From the NCBI GenBank assembly GCA_008802785.1, contig VUYT01000008.1:372001-436000 (forward strand): 64,000 nt of DNA. The letters run 5' to 3'. This document shows, piece after piece, positions 12,186 through 24,624 of this stretch. The stretch is from Symmetrospora coprosmae (Eukaryota; Basidiomycota; Cystobasidiomycetes; Symmetrosporaceae). Below the pieces are notes generated by a model that was not told where the DNA came from, made no database searches, and worked only from the letters and a program-made list of their open reading frames with translations. Position 1 is the first letter of the stretch. Every line of letters begins with the position of its first letter. The position numbers and the translations under genes were made by a program.

Positions 12186-12493
12186 TGTGCTTTCATGTAT
12201 CTTTCCCGTTCTATGCTTTGCCGCACCGCCCTTGTATCCCATCTGCTCTATGTCCCTATTGCGCGATGACGCAAGAGCACAGTTGTACGATACGCTCAGC
12301 CTGTCGTTCTTCGGACTTCATGAACATGTACATTACCGACTAGCTGCCTCACCGCCCCTACGCAACCCGGAGTTGTCTCTCTCATACCCGTTGACGGGGC
12401 CTCTTGCAGCCTCCATTGCGGAACATACGTGCGCGAGCCGTTCTGGCATGCTATACTAAAGACACACACGATGCGCAATCACTCTATGCTATA
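12186..12493. other. Convergent intergenic region
   Basis: These 308 bases lie between the stop codons of the M28 peptidase (+) and the Ser-rich protein (-). They probably hold both 3' UTRs. I see nothing else. Confidence 0.5.
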
Positions 12494-15400
12494 TCACAAC
12501 CGGCCCGCCCTCTCGTCGTCCAGATATCGCCCGATAGCGGCGAGGTGGTCCCCGTTGCTCTGCGCTAAATAGCGCGCTAGCACGTCTCGGGGCGCGAGGG
12601 GCAGGATGTCTGCCATGGCCGTGAGGTTCTCTTGATCTGTTATGACGGCACTGCTGTACCCACCCGCTCCCACAGAAGCAGAAGCAGAAGCAGAAGCAGG
12701 GTTTGGGGATGCGCCGCCACCTCCACCTCCAGCGAGGGAGCCCGAGCCCTGGCTCGAGCTCGTCTGCATCGAAACACCACCCAAACTGCCGTTCCCGCTC
12801 GCGCTCGACGAGAAGCCGCTGGGGATGGTTGGCAGGTACTGCTGCGATGCAAGGGAGCGGATCGACTGCGATGACGGCTGGCTGACCGGAAGCTCTGACG
12901 AGGACGACGACAGCGACGGTCTTGGCCCTGAAGGGCGGAGACCCGTCGTGCGCCCAACAGAAGCGGAGCCCAGCTGCCCCGGAGGAGCTTGCAGGGGCGC
13001 CGAGATGGACAAGCCCGCACTGCCGCTATTGTTGCTCGCACTGCCCGCGTCGCTCATCATGCCCAGTCCCATCCGATGACGCTGCGAACCCGCCACGCTG
13101 CCAGTGCCGGACGACGCGAGGCGCTTGCTTGACTTTCGGCCCAGGCCAAAGAAGCCCACGCGGCTAGGGAGGCCCGCAGCGTTCAGAGCTGCCGAGGCGA
13201 AGGAACCCGTGCCCCAGCCGCTGCCCGTACTCGTCGATGCCGTCTGTCCTGACCCGGTCGAGTGGTGCGAGAGGGACGAGTGCGTGCGCAGCGTCTGCGT
13301 GTTGTCGTACACGCCCGGGTACGGGATGGTCGACGGCACCATGGTGCTCGGGGCCACGCTCGGCGCGCGCTGCGTGATGTCTCGCGCACGGTACACGTCC
13401 TGGCTGCCCTTGCGCAGCGGGAATGGCGCGTCGGACTGGTTCTCATCGCGCGTGGCGTGCCCCATAAAAGGCTGTGGGCTCGCAGATCGCACTGACATGT
13501 TCCGGAAAGTGGCATCCGAGCCTTTTCGCAAGCTAGAGCGCGCATAATTGGCCGCTCTCGGTGATCCTGTATCGCAGGTGGATAGAAGCATCAGCTGGCC
13601 GCCTGTGCGTCGAATCTGCAATGGCTCATCCCCACCCAGGCTGCGATTCTGTATTTGAGCAATCCAGACCGAGAGGCCGCTCTCGCACGCAGCGAGCTCA
13701 TTGATCTTCTGTGCATACATGACCGCCCTTTCGCCCGCTGAGCGGCATTTCTTGAGATCGTCCTTGATGAGCGCCGCACGGGGCAGTGGCTTGTTGCGCT
13801 GCAGAAGCGCGAGCATCTTGTCGACGTCCAGAGCCATGTACGTCTCGGTGTGTGAGGGGAGTCGCGGCTGGCTCGGCTGCCTGGACCGCGCTGACAGCAA
13901 GGACGGGATGGACGCGGTGGACGAGCTGCGCGTCTGCCGGGGCACTGGACCGAGAGCCAACGCCGTAGTGGATGCCGACCGCGAAGTCTGCGCGGACGCC
14001 GAAGACGAGGCTGTCGCAGAGGCCGATGCGGACGGCGAGAGCGGCGGCCGAGAGAGGATGAAGTCGCTCGAGGACGTCTTTCGGTGATGGATGGGCCTGA
14101 CTGGCGCAGCGTGCGGCAGAGCGGAGCCGTCAGCCGACGATGTGCGGCGGTGATGCAAGGGCCGCGTGGGTGAGGGCGGCGAAGCGAGACTCGGGGTGCG
14201 CGAGGTGCGCGGCGAGATATTGACCGGATCCGTCTCTTGTGCCTGCAACTCCGTATTCTGGCCCTGCTCTGACACATCGCCTGGGGAGACGGGCAGGTCC
14301 TTCGCGAAGCTGGCCGCGGTTGGGCTGAAGCGCGACGACATTGACGTTTTGGGCGAAGGTGGCGACCGCCGCGTATCGTACATTGCCGCATTGATTGCCT
14401 GATTGAGCTCATCAACAATCTTGACGGGTCGCGCGGCGGTCTCCTGTGTCTGTGGGTGCGGATCTGCCAAGCGCGTACTAACCTCGTCCGCACGAACATC
14501 CGCATCGACATCGGCGGCGGCAGAGGCAGATGTGAAGATGCTCGTGGAGGATGCAACGCCCTCGCGCGTGTGTCGACTCGAGATGGAGTACTCCCGATTC
14601 CTGTTGCCCTTGGCTGGGCCGGGATTGGCCAACGTGAAGGTCGTGTCAGCTGCGCCGGGCGAGGATGCAGCTGGCGACTCGGCCCGCTCGCTCCCTGCTG
14701 ATGTCGACAAATTGCGCGGGTACGAATTGTTTCGGAATCTGAGGGGCGATACGGTGGGCGATATCGTGGGTGATATCGGGCGCGAGGAGGTCCGAGCCGG
14801 TGGCGCGTACGCAGAGCCCGCCGAGTGATACGCATCCTCCCCGGAGGAGGACGTGATCTCGGCTCCACTAGTCGGATGAGTTGATGTTGCTGGATAAGCG
14901 GGCTGAACGGGCGGGGGAGGCGAAGAAGGCAAGGGGATCTTCGAGTGCTTTGGGGAGATCTGCCGGCCAGACACCCTGTGAATGACATTGCGAGGAGGGG
15001 GTGAACAGACCCTGTCAGCCAGTCAAGTGTAAATGAGTGTGGAAGACGAACCAACACGCACCCGAAGGGACTTCCAGAATAGACGCCAGCCTTGAGTGTG
15101 CTTCTTCGACGCTCAAGCAGCTCCGGATCAACCTCGGGTTCCAAGTCTGCCTCATCTCCGCTGTCCTGCACCTGCGGAAGGTCTCTCCCATCGAACGAGT
15201 CCTTGGTAAGCCACAGCCCACTTGCCCTTCTCGATCCCTTCGTGGCCGGCAAAGTGGGCGACTTGATGCGCCGCTCGGCCGTAGGGCTCCCGCTCCCGCT
15301 CCCACTGCCGCTCGCGCTGCACCTGCTCCGGGTTGGGCTGTGCGCCGACGAGTGCGGTTGCGAATGGGATTGACTGGACGAAGACGCGGGTACAAGTGTA

Positions 15401-17497
15401 CTCCGCCTGCGCGACTCGGCGAGCCGGGCGCTGCGCTCCTCGTCGTCTTCGGAGATGTCGTCAGTCGTGGTGATGCCAAACAGGGCGGACGCCGTAGCGG
15501 AGGCGGTTCTGTTGGCGAAGCTGTCGCCGCCCTCGTTCTCGTTCTCGGAAGAGTAGGCAGACGACGAGATGGACCGCGGGAACTCGCTGTTGATTGACGC
15601 GCGGTCGCGGTCGGGAATCCCTAGGCCGCGCGAGGCGGCCGATACCTGACTATCCGGCGGCGGGTGCAACTGTCGGGACGGGCTGCGGATGTGCAGGATT
15701 GGGTCGGCGTTGTTGCCGCTGAGCGACGGCGACAGCGGGTGCCGCGGGGACGCAGGGCTGCCTGTGAAGCGCTGCGAGTAGCTCGACGAGGTCGTCGCCG
15801 AGCTGCTCTGCCTGTTGAGCGGAATGGCCGAGTGCCTCGCCTCGGTATTGTTATTATTGTTGTTTTTCTGCATGTCGCGCACGAGCAGCTCGGCGTTCTC
15901 CCGCTGCCGGCTCGCCTCGGGGCTGAGCGCTCGCGCTGCTGCCGACGGGCCAGCAGCGTACGGCGCATCAGCTGGATCTGGCTCGCTCGCCAGCGCCAGC
16001 GCACGCAGGCGCAGCTCGGCCAGAGCACGCAAGTGCTCGGCATCCTCCTCTCGCTCGGCGTCCGTTTTCCGCCTGAAGGCGTTTGCGAGGCGCGCTGCAC
16101 GCCCGGCACTTCCCGTGGAGCGCCGGCTCGCGTTCGACACGAGGCTCTCTGCCTCGGACGCGTCTGACGCGCGCTCGTTGCCGGACGCAGAGGCGGACGC
16201 CGAGCCGTGCCGCGACATCTTGGACGAGCTCGCTACGGATGCAGAGCTGCTGCTGCGCATGCTCAGGGAGGGCGAGGGCGGGACCGAGTCGCCGCCGCGC
16301 CGCAAGCCAGAGAGCATGTTTGCAAGGCTGGGCGAGTCTGTCCGGGGCGAAGCGGCTGTCTGGTTGCTGCTGCGGATCCCCTTGTCGTCGCTCTCCTTCC
16401 CTTTACCGGACTTGCGACTCGTGAAGGACGAGATGCTCAGGCTTTTTCGGCGCCCGCCGCCTGCGCCCGTCCCGCTCCTGCGGCTGCTGGTGTTGCTCGT
16501 CTCATCGTCGTCCCTGTGGGCAGTGCCCTTGCCGAAGACATCCTCAGAGGAGATACCTCCGCCGCCGTAGGCGGACGAGGCGCGCGAGCTGATCCTGCTC
16601 TTTGAGCGGGTCGGTCCCTTGATGACTGTCGCTTTGCTGCCTGTGGTCGACTCGATCTTGAGTGGACCCATCCCCGGGGACGTGTATGCGTGCGACATGC
16701 CGGCGGTGAAGGCCGCCACTGGCTGCACACTGGGAGAAGGCGGGACACTCGATGATGACGACGATGCGTAGCTGTATCTGCCCGTGTCGGTGCGCGCCAT
16801 GCGGTCGGACGAAGGTGCAGTCGCGGCAGGAGGGAAGCCTGGGCGATTGGGCGATGCTAGACCTGCAGAGACGGGCTGTGTCGGACTGGCGACTGCCTGA
16901 CGCGGGCTGTATGCTCCTCCGTAGCCATCTGCGCTCTCCAAGTGCGTGTGCGGGGTGACGGGGGTCGAGCCGGCTCGGATGGGCTGCAGAGGTGCCGACG
17001 TGACGACGCTGAGCCCGCTCAGAGCGGGAGGCGGGGAGCGCACGGGCGAGGTGTAAGAGGTGCCCGAAGGTGTCGGGGAGGTCGCGGCCATCCTTTGCTG
17101 TCCCTGTTGCTGCATGTAGTCCGGCCGCAGCGAGAGGGGGCTGCTCATCTGCAGTCCTCCCGGTGTGCCGGTGCCAGTGCCCGTGCCAACGCCGCCCTGG
17201 CGGTTCGCCCCACCGGGACTGCCAGCGTTATCTCCAGAAGCTGCACTGCTCCTTCTCCTCTCTGATCTTGGCGGCCGCACAGGAGAGCGCGAGTCGTAGG
17301 AAGAGGCGCTGGATGTGCCTGCGGAGGGGTAGAGAGAGGGGGCCACCACCACAAGCGTCAGCTGGTCTGGCCCCACTAGAGGGGGGGGCAGCTCGCTCGG
17401 GCTTTGGGCGACGCCAGAGCAGCGCACACGTACGAGATAGATCGTGATGCATCGCGCTGGCTTTGCCTGCCGACAGCTGCTGCTGGTTGGAATACAT
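12494..17497 (-). CDS. Very large Ser-rich protein of unknown function
   Basis: Three exons (17497-17434, 17318-15062, 14975-12494) give 1600 residues. The 86-nt intron between exons 2 and 3 is well supported because it joins two long frames; the first intron (17319-17433, GTACGT donor) is less certain because the flanking sequence is low complexity. Most of the protein is Ser/Pro/Arg-rich and probably disordered. Two parts look structured: a block at about 1150-1215 (MALDVDKMLALLQR, PLPRAALIKDDLKKC, AVMYAQKINELAACESGLSVWIAQIQ) and the last 40 residues (ADILPLAPRDVLARYL, AIGRYLDDERAGRL), which resemble a UBA/CUE-type three-helix fold. The ubiquitin link is only a guess from pattern. I do not recognise the family. 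The gene is divergent from the F-box gene across 1.1 kb. Confidence 0.75.
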
Positions 17498-18596
17498 TGG
17501 CAGGCTTCCTGCAGAGGCCGTCCGTCCTTCCCCGGAGACCCTTCCTGGCCTTACGAGCGTCGTCCCTGGGTCCGCTGTGCCGTCTCCACCAGCGAGGCTA
17601 CTGCACCAGGGTATCGGTGATTGCGAGTGGGCCGCTGTAGAGTGCGCGACCTCCTTGCTCACTATCTATGTTGGTCGTGGGAGCACAAGCGACACTTCGA
17701 TGTGAGCGCATGTGAGCCTCGCTCGATGCCCTTTGAGCGTCTCATCGACGCCGCTCTCTGCCCCGCTTTCGGAAGCCGACTGATGATGGAGGCTGCTGAT
17801 ATGCGCAATTCAATCCACGGGAGCATGGCACTGCAGGCGGAGCTCGTGGAGTACTAGTGCGCACGCTGTCTCATGTCTGGCAATGCTGGGCCTATCTGCC
17901 ATTGCCATTGCCATTGCTGTACATGCACCCCATCTCGCCAGCTGCAGTGCGGGTCCTAGGGAGCACCCGGGCAGCAGGACAGGACCAGAAAGAGCGAGAG
18001 AGGAGATGGATGGATGTTCTGCTTCACATGCTAGTCGATGCGGTTCATGTATAGTAAGATGGTATCACACATTACGAGGCGGCGTCTGCGGCGAAAGCGC
18101 ACCCGCAGCTCCGGTGCGTGCATCCATGTCGACGCCCGCATCAACTGCAAATCCCCACGATGGCGTTCCTGCTCTTGAGCCTGTCAACCCCAACGCCTAG
18201 TTGACAGCTGCGCAGGCGATGACACTGACATTGTTTACTCGACGCTGCTGAAGACAGCTGGGTAGCAGCGTTCCAAAATCAGCGTGCGTATATAGCTGCA
18301 ACGCGCGCGTTGCTCCAGGAGCAGGCAGGCTGCTGCTGCAGACGTCACGGAGGAGGAGGAGGGTGAGTGCAGAAGTGGAGCAGGAGCAGGGACAGGGACG
18401 ACACAGACAGCGATGGAGGAGGCCATCTGATCTGTGGATGAAGGACACAATCGATATCCTTTGCTGACGCTGGTGCTCTCCTACTGCGTTGCCCATCTCT
18501 CAAGTTCTCGCCAGGAACGGACTCTCGTCGACGCGCCCCATTCTGCCCCGACCGCCGGCCACGACGAACGGATTCGACGATAGCAGCAATCAAGCC
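17498..18596. other. Long divergent intergenic region
   Basis: About 1.1 kb separates the divergent starts of the Ser-rich protein (-) and the F-box protein (+). It must contain both promoters and 5' UTRs. There is a short GCCATT tandem repeat near 17896-17915. A possible 5'-UTR intron donor (GTGAGT) lies at about 18363. I see no supportable coding sequence. Confidence 0.5.
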
Positions 18597-21500
18597 ATGG
18601 CCATGGTGGAGGATACGGATACGGTCGAGCAGGCTGCACACTTGGACAACGTCTCCGCACCTTCCGTGTCCACGGCTGGCCGACTGGAGCAGGATACCAG
18701 AGCAGTCATCGAAGACCACGCTTCAGGTACGCGTTGTCCCCTCTCTGCGTGCAGATCTGCCCCTGAATTCTCCCAAAGGCGGGCGGGGCCGGACTGACAT
18801 CGCTGCAATGCCGCTTCACGCCTCAGCCGACACGCTCATGCTCATGGCGCATGCGCCAGACACTGTCAGCGACACTGCAGGATCTTCAGGCGCGGACCAG
18901 CCAACCGGCCCCCGCCCGGACACCTCCCTCGCCAACGTCAGCGTCGGCGGGGCCAGCATCGGGACCAGCGGCGACGGCGGCGGCGGGTCCAGCGAGCCCG
19001 AGACTGTCAGCAGCGTCTCCACCACCCGCGACATCAGCCCGTCCACCCAGACGAGCCACGAGAGCTCCATACGCAAGCGAGCCAGCAGCGGCGATGCCAC
19101 AAGCCGGAAGCGCACGCGAAGCGAGGCGACAACAATTTCGCAGGCTCACGCTCACGCTCAAGGGCACCTCGCGCGCTCCCCCCGCATCGACATCACCTAA
19201 CTGCCCCGCGAGGTCCTCGTGCGGACGTTCCTGCACCTCGTGCCCCATGGCGACGCAGCCCGAGCGAGTGCCGCTAACCACACCGACAAGAACGGCCTCT
19301 TTGCGCTCATGGACGTGTCGCGCCTGTTCCGGGACATTGTCGCGCGCGAGCCCAGGTTCTGGGAGCATCTCTCCATCCGCCTCGGCGCAGTGGACGCCCA
19401 GCTCGCTGCGACGCGCTTTGCGCAGTATCTGCAGACTGCCGCAACCTGGGCAAGCCAGGTGCCCTCGCACGCGGACGCGGACGCGTATGCCAGCCCTGTA
19501 GAGATGATCGATGGCGATGGCGATATCGACGCTGACGCGCCGGCCTCGCCCAGCAATGGCAAGCGCCCTATTCTCCGACAGCTCCGACTCGCCTGGATCA
19601 ATCCCAATCCCGTGAATGGCACACGCGAGCGCATCTGCACGTACATCACAGAGTTATTTGCGGCACTCCGCCCCGTCTCGGACACCATCGAGCGCGCTGC
19701 TCTCTGCGTCGTGGGCGCGACGTCTTCGCACGCCCAGCTTCTCTGGGCCATTCTCAGCAACCTCATCTCGCCAGCCAGCGCGTACGACCCCGCCAGCCAG
19801 CATCTGCATCTGCCCGCGCGCCCGCCGCAGCGCGCCCTCGTCCGCCTCGCGCACCTCGAGATCACCATGCCCCGAGTGAAAGGCTTTGAGATCAAGGACC
19901 GCTTCCTCCTGTGGTTCTCGCATCTCGAGAGCGTGCGCATCTACGCCGGCCCGCCTTTCGTGGACCGCGACCCAGTTGTGCCCCACGGACCCGTCATGCT
20001 GCCCATTCTGCAGAAGTTCTACCAGCTCAACGACCACAATAGGCAACTCGCATACAACAGGAGGTATGAGAGCGGGCTGGAGGATGCGCACAGAAGGCAC
20101 AACGAGGCACAGCGCCATTATAAGCGCAGCGTGGAGCAGTACAAACGCCAGGTAGCGCAGCAGGAGCAGCTGGACGATGAGTGGATCAGGCTGGGCAACC
20201 CTCTCGATGTCCTGGGCAGCCCGTCCGCGCCAAGCGATGCCGACAATGGTGACGGCGACAGGGGGAAGGATGCGCGGCTCTCCGAGCTTGCATCGATCCA
20301 CCTAACTGGCTGCTTCATCTGGCCCGAGCTCGTCCTCCCTTCACCCCTCAACAAGCTCACGGCTGTCACACTGGTCGACTGCAAATGGGGCACGGGACTC
20401 TACTCCTTCCTGCTCATGACGCCAAATCTGGTCGAGCTCAAAATTGCGGACCTCCAGAAGGACTGGGACGAGTTTGAAGCCGAAGAACAGGCGTCCATGC
20501 AACTCGCGCCTCCATCCCCTGTCCCTGCGCACTTGCAGGCACTCAAGCAGCAGCAGCAGCAGCAGAGCCCGTACTTCATCGCCCCGCACCCTCGACAGCA
20601 GTTTGTGGCGAAAGGCGCGCAGAATGAGAACGCAAACTCGGCTAATGGACACGACGGCAGCAAGAACATGGAGAGTACCAGGAGGGGCGTGGAGATGGAC
20701 GATAGCCGGGAGCAGGAGACGATGCAGCCGCTAAACAGCAGACTGAGAGGTGGCGCAGCCGAGGTCGAGGGCGGAGATGGCTTTCGCGAGGAGCCCGCTA
20801 ACCTGTCGCAGGCAGACCTGCAGGAGCAGCGGCGACGGGCTCTGCAGCGGGCATTCGCAGCGCTCCCCAAGTCGGGCTCGCAATCTCAAGCGCAAGCGCC
20901 AAAGTCCGTTCAAGCGCAGCCCCAAGCTGCGATACAGACACAGCCCCAAGCTGCGATACAGACACAGCCCATGCAACTTACCCCGGCCCAGACACTGCGC
21001 GAGCGCTTCGCTTGTCAGCCGATTCCGGCCTTCACGGCGCACAACAGCGCTCGCGGCGTAAATCCAGCGAAGATCGGAGGACCGCCTCCGAGCGCACCGC
21101 TCCAGCCTGTCCAGCTAAAGCAGCAGTCATCGTTTGCGAGTGCGTTTCCGACTCCAGCTTCAGTGGCCATGTCGGTCTCCAGCTACTCCTCCGGGTCCGG
21201 GTCCGGATCGGGCTCTGGCACCGGTTCTAGGTCAAACCGCCTACACCTTCCGCTTCCGCCGCCTTCGCCTCCTGCTCTCGAAGTGCCAGCTGAGCACGCG
21301 CCGGTTCGGACGAGCGCGCGCATGGCCGTCATGGAGCAGTGGAAGCAGGATATGATCGCTCGGGCGGAGAAAAAGGTTAAGAGCCTTGCGCATGCCGTCA
21401 TGAACGACTTGCCGATGCCTGCCAGTGCCCTTCGGCGCAAGGACGCCTGGGACGACTACGACCAGGTCGACGACATTGGCGGGCATTTCTTCGACGACGA

Positions 21501-22965
21501 GGAGGACGCGTCGTGGTACACGAGCGAGTCGGACAACGACCGAGACTGCAGGTCCGATGAGATGGAGGTGGAAGAGGAATTCCCCGACATTCCTTATCCT
21601 GACGATATCAGCTACCCGAGGGAGATTGATCTCGATCCAGAGACAGACTACAGACAGGACCTGCTCCCCGAGAGTCATCCCAAGTACGCAGAAGGGTATC
21701 GCTACATTATCTACTGCGAAGAGCAGTACCTCCAATCGCAGGAGCCTGTCAAGCACGAATGGTACAGCAAGTACGACTTTCATGAAGTGCGCAGCCGTCG
21801 GGAGGAATTCCGCAAGGTGGTCAGAGCTGCGCAGCAGCAAAGATCTGCCGAGGAAGGGCACCCTACAGCTACTGCAGCGTCCTCCCCGGCTCAGCCACCT
21901 CCACCAAAGCAGTTCCTATGCACCATCACACTGCCGCACCTGCGTCGGTTGGAGCTCAGAGGCGAGCACACCCCGCTCATTTGGATCAACGTGGACGAGA
22001 GCGAGTTTAACGAGGGGGCGATGCCGTCCGGGCGTTCGACACCTGCGATACACATGCCGAATCTGCGGGAGCTCTCGCTCGCTGAGAACCGCGGGCTGGA
22101 CCAGCGCAGCCATGGCCTGCTGCCCGAGTACCTCGATGCTGCTATCGAGCGCAACGCGGCAGGCAGCAAGTCGGGCACAGGCAGGTATGCTCCGCTCAGC
22201 GAGTCAGCGTTCAGGTCGCTGGTGTTCGCATTCATGAGTGGGGAGCCGATTCGGGGCGAGCCGAGCGACGAAGAGCTCTTTGAGTTCATGAGTCCGGGCG
22301 ACCAGTGGTATTACCGCGATGCCGAACACAAGCTGCCTCGATTCCGCGAGCAGTGGAGGTCGAACGTCGGGCTGTACAAGCCCGGCTACAACAGGCCGAA
22401 CATCAAGATGATCCGCGACATGGTCAACGGCGTCATCTCGTTTTCGCCTCCTGCGCGTCCGTTCGCCCTCTCGGCGCTGACGATGGGCAGCCCGGACATC
22501 GAGCACCTCGACCTGTCCGGCAGCAACTGCCCGGGCGACGTTTTCGGAGACGCAGTGCGGCACCTGCCGAACCTCGCCCGACTCGAGCTGCAGCGCGTCG
22601 ACAACATCTACAACGACCATCTCCTGTCCCTGTCGGATTTCTGCCCGCGGCTGGCGAGCATTGACGTCCGCGGCTCGCGTGGGCTCAATGCGCACGGCGT
22701 CGCCCCGCTCGTCCACCAGATCCGCGACGCCTCGGAGGGGTACATCCGCCTCTTGGCGCTCGTGGACGATCCAGAGCTCTACAGCGCCTCGGTACCGGCG
22801 CCACTCTTCGTGCAGGCCGAGCTGCGCGCTTTCAAGTATCTGGTATTTGTCGGCGCACGCCGGGACCCGGAGGTCGAGGAGTGGCAGGAGGCGGCGAGGA
22901 GCGGGAGGCGCTACTCGACAAAGAGGATGAAGAAGGAGATGAAGTACGGCGGAAGGCCTCTCTGA
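18597..22965 (+). CDS. F-box/leucine-rich-repeat protein with an in-frame stop before the F-box
   Basis: Exons 18597-18726 and 18827-22965 are joined by a GTACGC donor and a CTCAG acceptor. One frame then runs to 22965 except for a TAA at 19198-19200. Directly after it comes LPREVLVRTFLHL, a canonical F-box start, continuing to MDVSRLFRDIVAREPRFWEHL. The frame on both sides of the stop is identical. C-terminal LRR-like segments are seen (SPDIEHLDLSGSNC, LPNLARLELQRVDNIYNDHL, PRLASIDVRGSRGL), separated from the F-box by a Gln-rich, acidic middle. F-box proteins link substrates to SCF ubiquitin ligases through SKP1. Without read-through or an unseen splice, translation would have to start at an internal ATG such as 19312, losing half the F-box. 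The stop could be a real nonsense change, a sequence error (GAA to TAA would give T-E-L-P-R-E), or programmed read-through (TAA followed by CTG). Confidence 0.7.
20920..20967 (+). repeat. Two exact 24-nt tandem units inside the F-box gene
   Basis: The 24-nt unit at 20920-20943 is repeated exactly at 20944-20967. It encodes two copies of an eight-residue Gln/Ala-rich unit (QAAIQTQP-like) in the disordered middle of the F-box protein. The exact identity suggests a recent in-frame duplication. Confidence 0.9.
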
Positions 22966-23522
22966 GCAGGAACACTTGAGCGAAGCAGCGCGAGTGGTAA
23001 GGCAACACGAGGTCAACCGGGGTAGAAAGTCAGGAGAACAAGCGAGGCAGGCGAGATGCAGAAGAGTGACGTCTGCGGAACAGTGCCAGGGGAGCCACAC
23101 GTCATCGCATTGCAGTCGCAGTCGCAAGAGGAAGTAACTTGAAGTCGAAGTCAATGGAGAGATCAACACGATGCAATGACAGGGACGCGAACGCAATTTC
23201 TGCAGTCTCCATGTAGCCATAGTGCTTTCTGTGCCTGTGCCGCGTTTCTGCAAGGGTGCAAGTACCTCCGAAAGCGGCCTGCGCATGCCGTTCCTGAGAT
23301 ACGCGTTCTGGGTTCCCACCTCGCCGCTTCCTCGTACAACAACAGCGGAATGATACGACTGACTGCGTTCGCGGACGGGAGAGCGGCGCAAACCTGTGTA
23401 GGACGGCTGAGCGTACCTGAGAAAAGGGCAACGGTCGTAATGTGAGCTCGGAACGCGCACGAGCATGGGGGTTTCCGGGCTTGACAAGACTCACCTGCGC
23501 CCTGGCCAGCCCAAGCCCGACG
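22966..23522. other. Convergent intergenic region
   Basis: These 557 bases lie between the stops of the F-box gene (+) and the tail-anchored protein gene (-). Long frames cross it on the minus strand, but they are reverse-strand shadows of the F-box gene and have no recognisable domain. Confidence 0.5.
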
Positions 23523-24347
23523 TCACAGAAAGCAGATGTGGAGTGCGACGACCGTGAGGAGGGTGACGCATATCAGGCTGATGCCCATGACGAGCCATTC
23601 CTTGAGCTGGAACGGCTCAAAGTTGCGGTTCGGCGACGCTTTCGTCGACGCTCCGCTTTTCTTTGGGGAAGTCGGCGAATGGTCGGAGGAGCTTCGATGC
23701 TGTCTGTGAGTCGGTGATGAGGGCGCTGAGCTGCCCCCGAGGTGAGGAGAGGAGAGCGCCCCGTTCGCGTTTGCGTGATGGTGGTTCCCGCCTATCATTT
23801 TCCAGCCGCCCCTGCCCTGCGAGTTCTTGTTGAGCGTGTCCATCTCGAGGTCATTCACCTCGTCGTCATCATCGTCGTCGTCATCACTGTCGTCCTTGTC
23901 TTCGTCCTCGTCCTCGTCCTCGCTACCGTAGTCGCCGTCGCCTTCCCCCTTGCGGCCGTCGCGTGTCGCTGTGTCCTGCCGCGAGCGGGGCGACAAGGCC
24001 AAGGAAGCCCGAGCGGATGCAGCGCTGTTCCATACACCTACACCTCCTGACGGGCTCCTCGGCGAGTACAGAGGGAGGGCACCGACGCTCTGCATGGCGT
24101 AGCTGTAGCTCGCCTGCCGGGACAGGTTCCTGCCGCTGCCCATGCTTGCAGTGGGCGTCGCGGGCGGGGCATCGTAGGGGACGGCCGAGGTGAAGGCTGC
24201 ACCGGCAGCCATGCCTGTACCCGGGCGTGCAGATGATGAGGACGATGCCGTGCTGCTGCTGATGCTGATGCTCAGCGGGGAAGCTGGAGCTGCGCGGGCG
24301 GTGGATGACCGCGGTTGCGACACGGGCAGGGGCGAGCCGTCCGGCAT
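23523..24347 (-). CDS. Probable tail-anchored acidic membrane protein
   Basis: A single exon gives 274 residues from the ATG at 24347; an in-frame ATG at 24533 would add 62 residues but leave only 92 bases to the divergent STI1-like start. The N-terminal half is Ser/Pro/Ala-rich. An acidic run of Glu/Asp/Lys at about 155-185 precedes a basic, Ser-rich linker. The extreme C-terminus (EWLVMGISLICVTLLTVV followed by ALHICFL) is a single membrane helix with almost no residues behind it, the layout of a tail-anchored protein inserted post-translationally. No enzyme or SNARE motif is visible. The target membrane and function are unknown. Confidence 0.7.
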   Translation of the reverse strand: MPDGSPLPVSQPRSSTARAAPASPLSISISSSTASSSSSARPGTGMAAGAAFTSAVPYDAPPATPTASMGSGRNLSRQASYSYAMQSVGALPLYSPRSPSGGVGVWNSAASARASLALSPRSRQDTATRDGRKGEGDGDYGSEDEDEDEDKDDSDDDDDDDDEVNDLEMDTLNKNSQGRGGWKMIGGNHHHANANGALSSPHLGGSSAPSSPTHRQHRSSSDHSPTSPKKSGASTKASPNRNFEPFQLKEWLVMGISLICVTLLTVVALHICFL

Positions 24348-24624
24348 GGCCGCTGCGAGGCTGGCGGCTACCTGGACCAGTATCTGTCCTCGCGGGCTAT
24401 TGGCAATGCATGCTGACGATGGTGATGCTGTTGTCGCTATGCTATGCTCCTGTCGGTGCTGTCGCGAAGAGCAGTGGCTCACTGTCCCCTCCTGTTTGCC
24501 ACCACTCCGGACTCGACCCTGGACTTGGAACATTCTGGCGTTCGTTCTCCCTCTCTTGCCTCTGCTCCGACACCTTCAAGCAGCTACGTAGCATCATCTC
24601 ATATCTATACACACACACAGAGAC

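Noticed and set aside
13591-17427. A single 1278-codon minus-strand frame
   Set aside because: Its first two thirds are a real exon, but the last third reads through an intron at 14976-15061 into a shadow frame; the true protein switches frame there.
22204-23487. Long minus-strand frame opposite the F-box gene
   Set aside because: It mirrors the coding strand of a GC-rich gene and has no domain; typical reverse-strand shadow.
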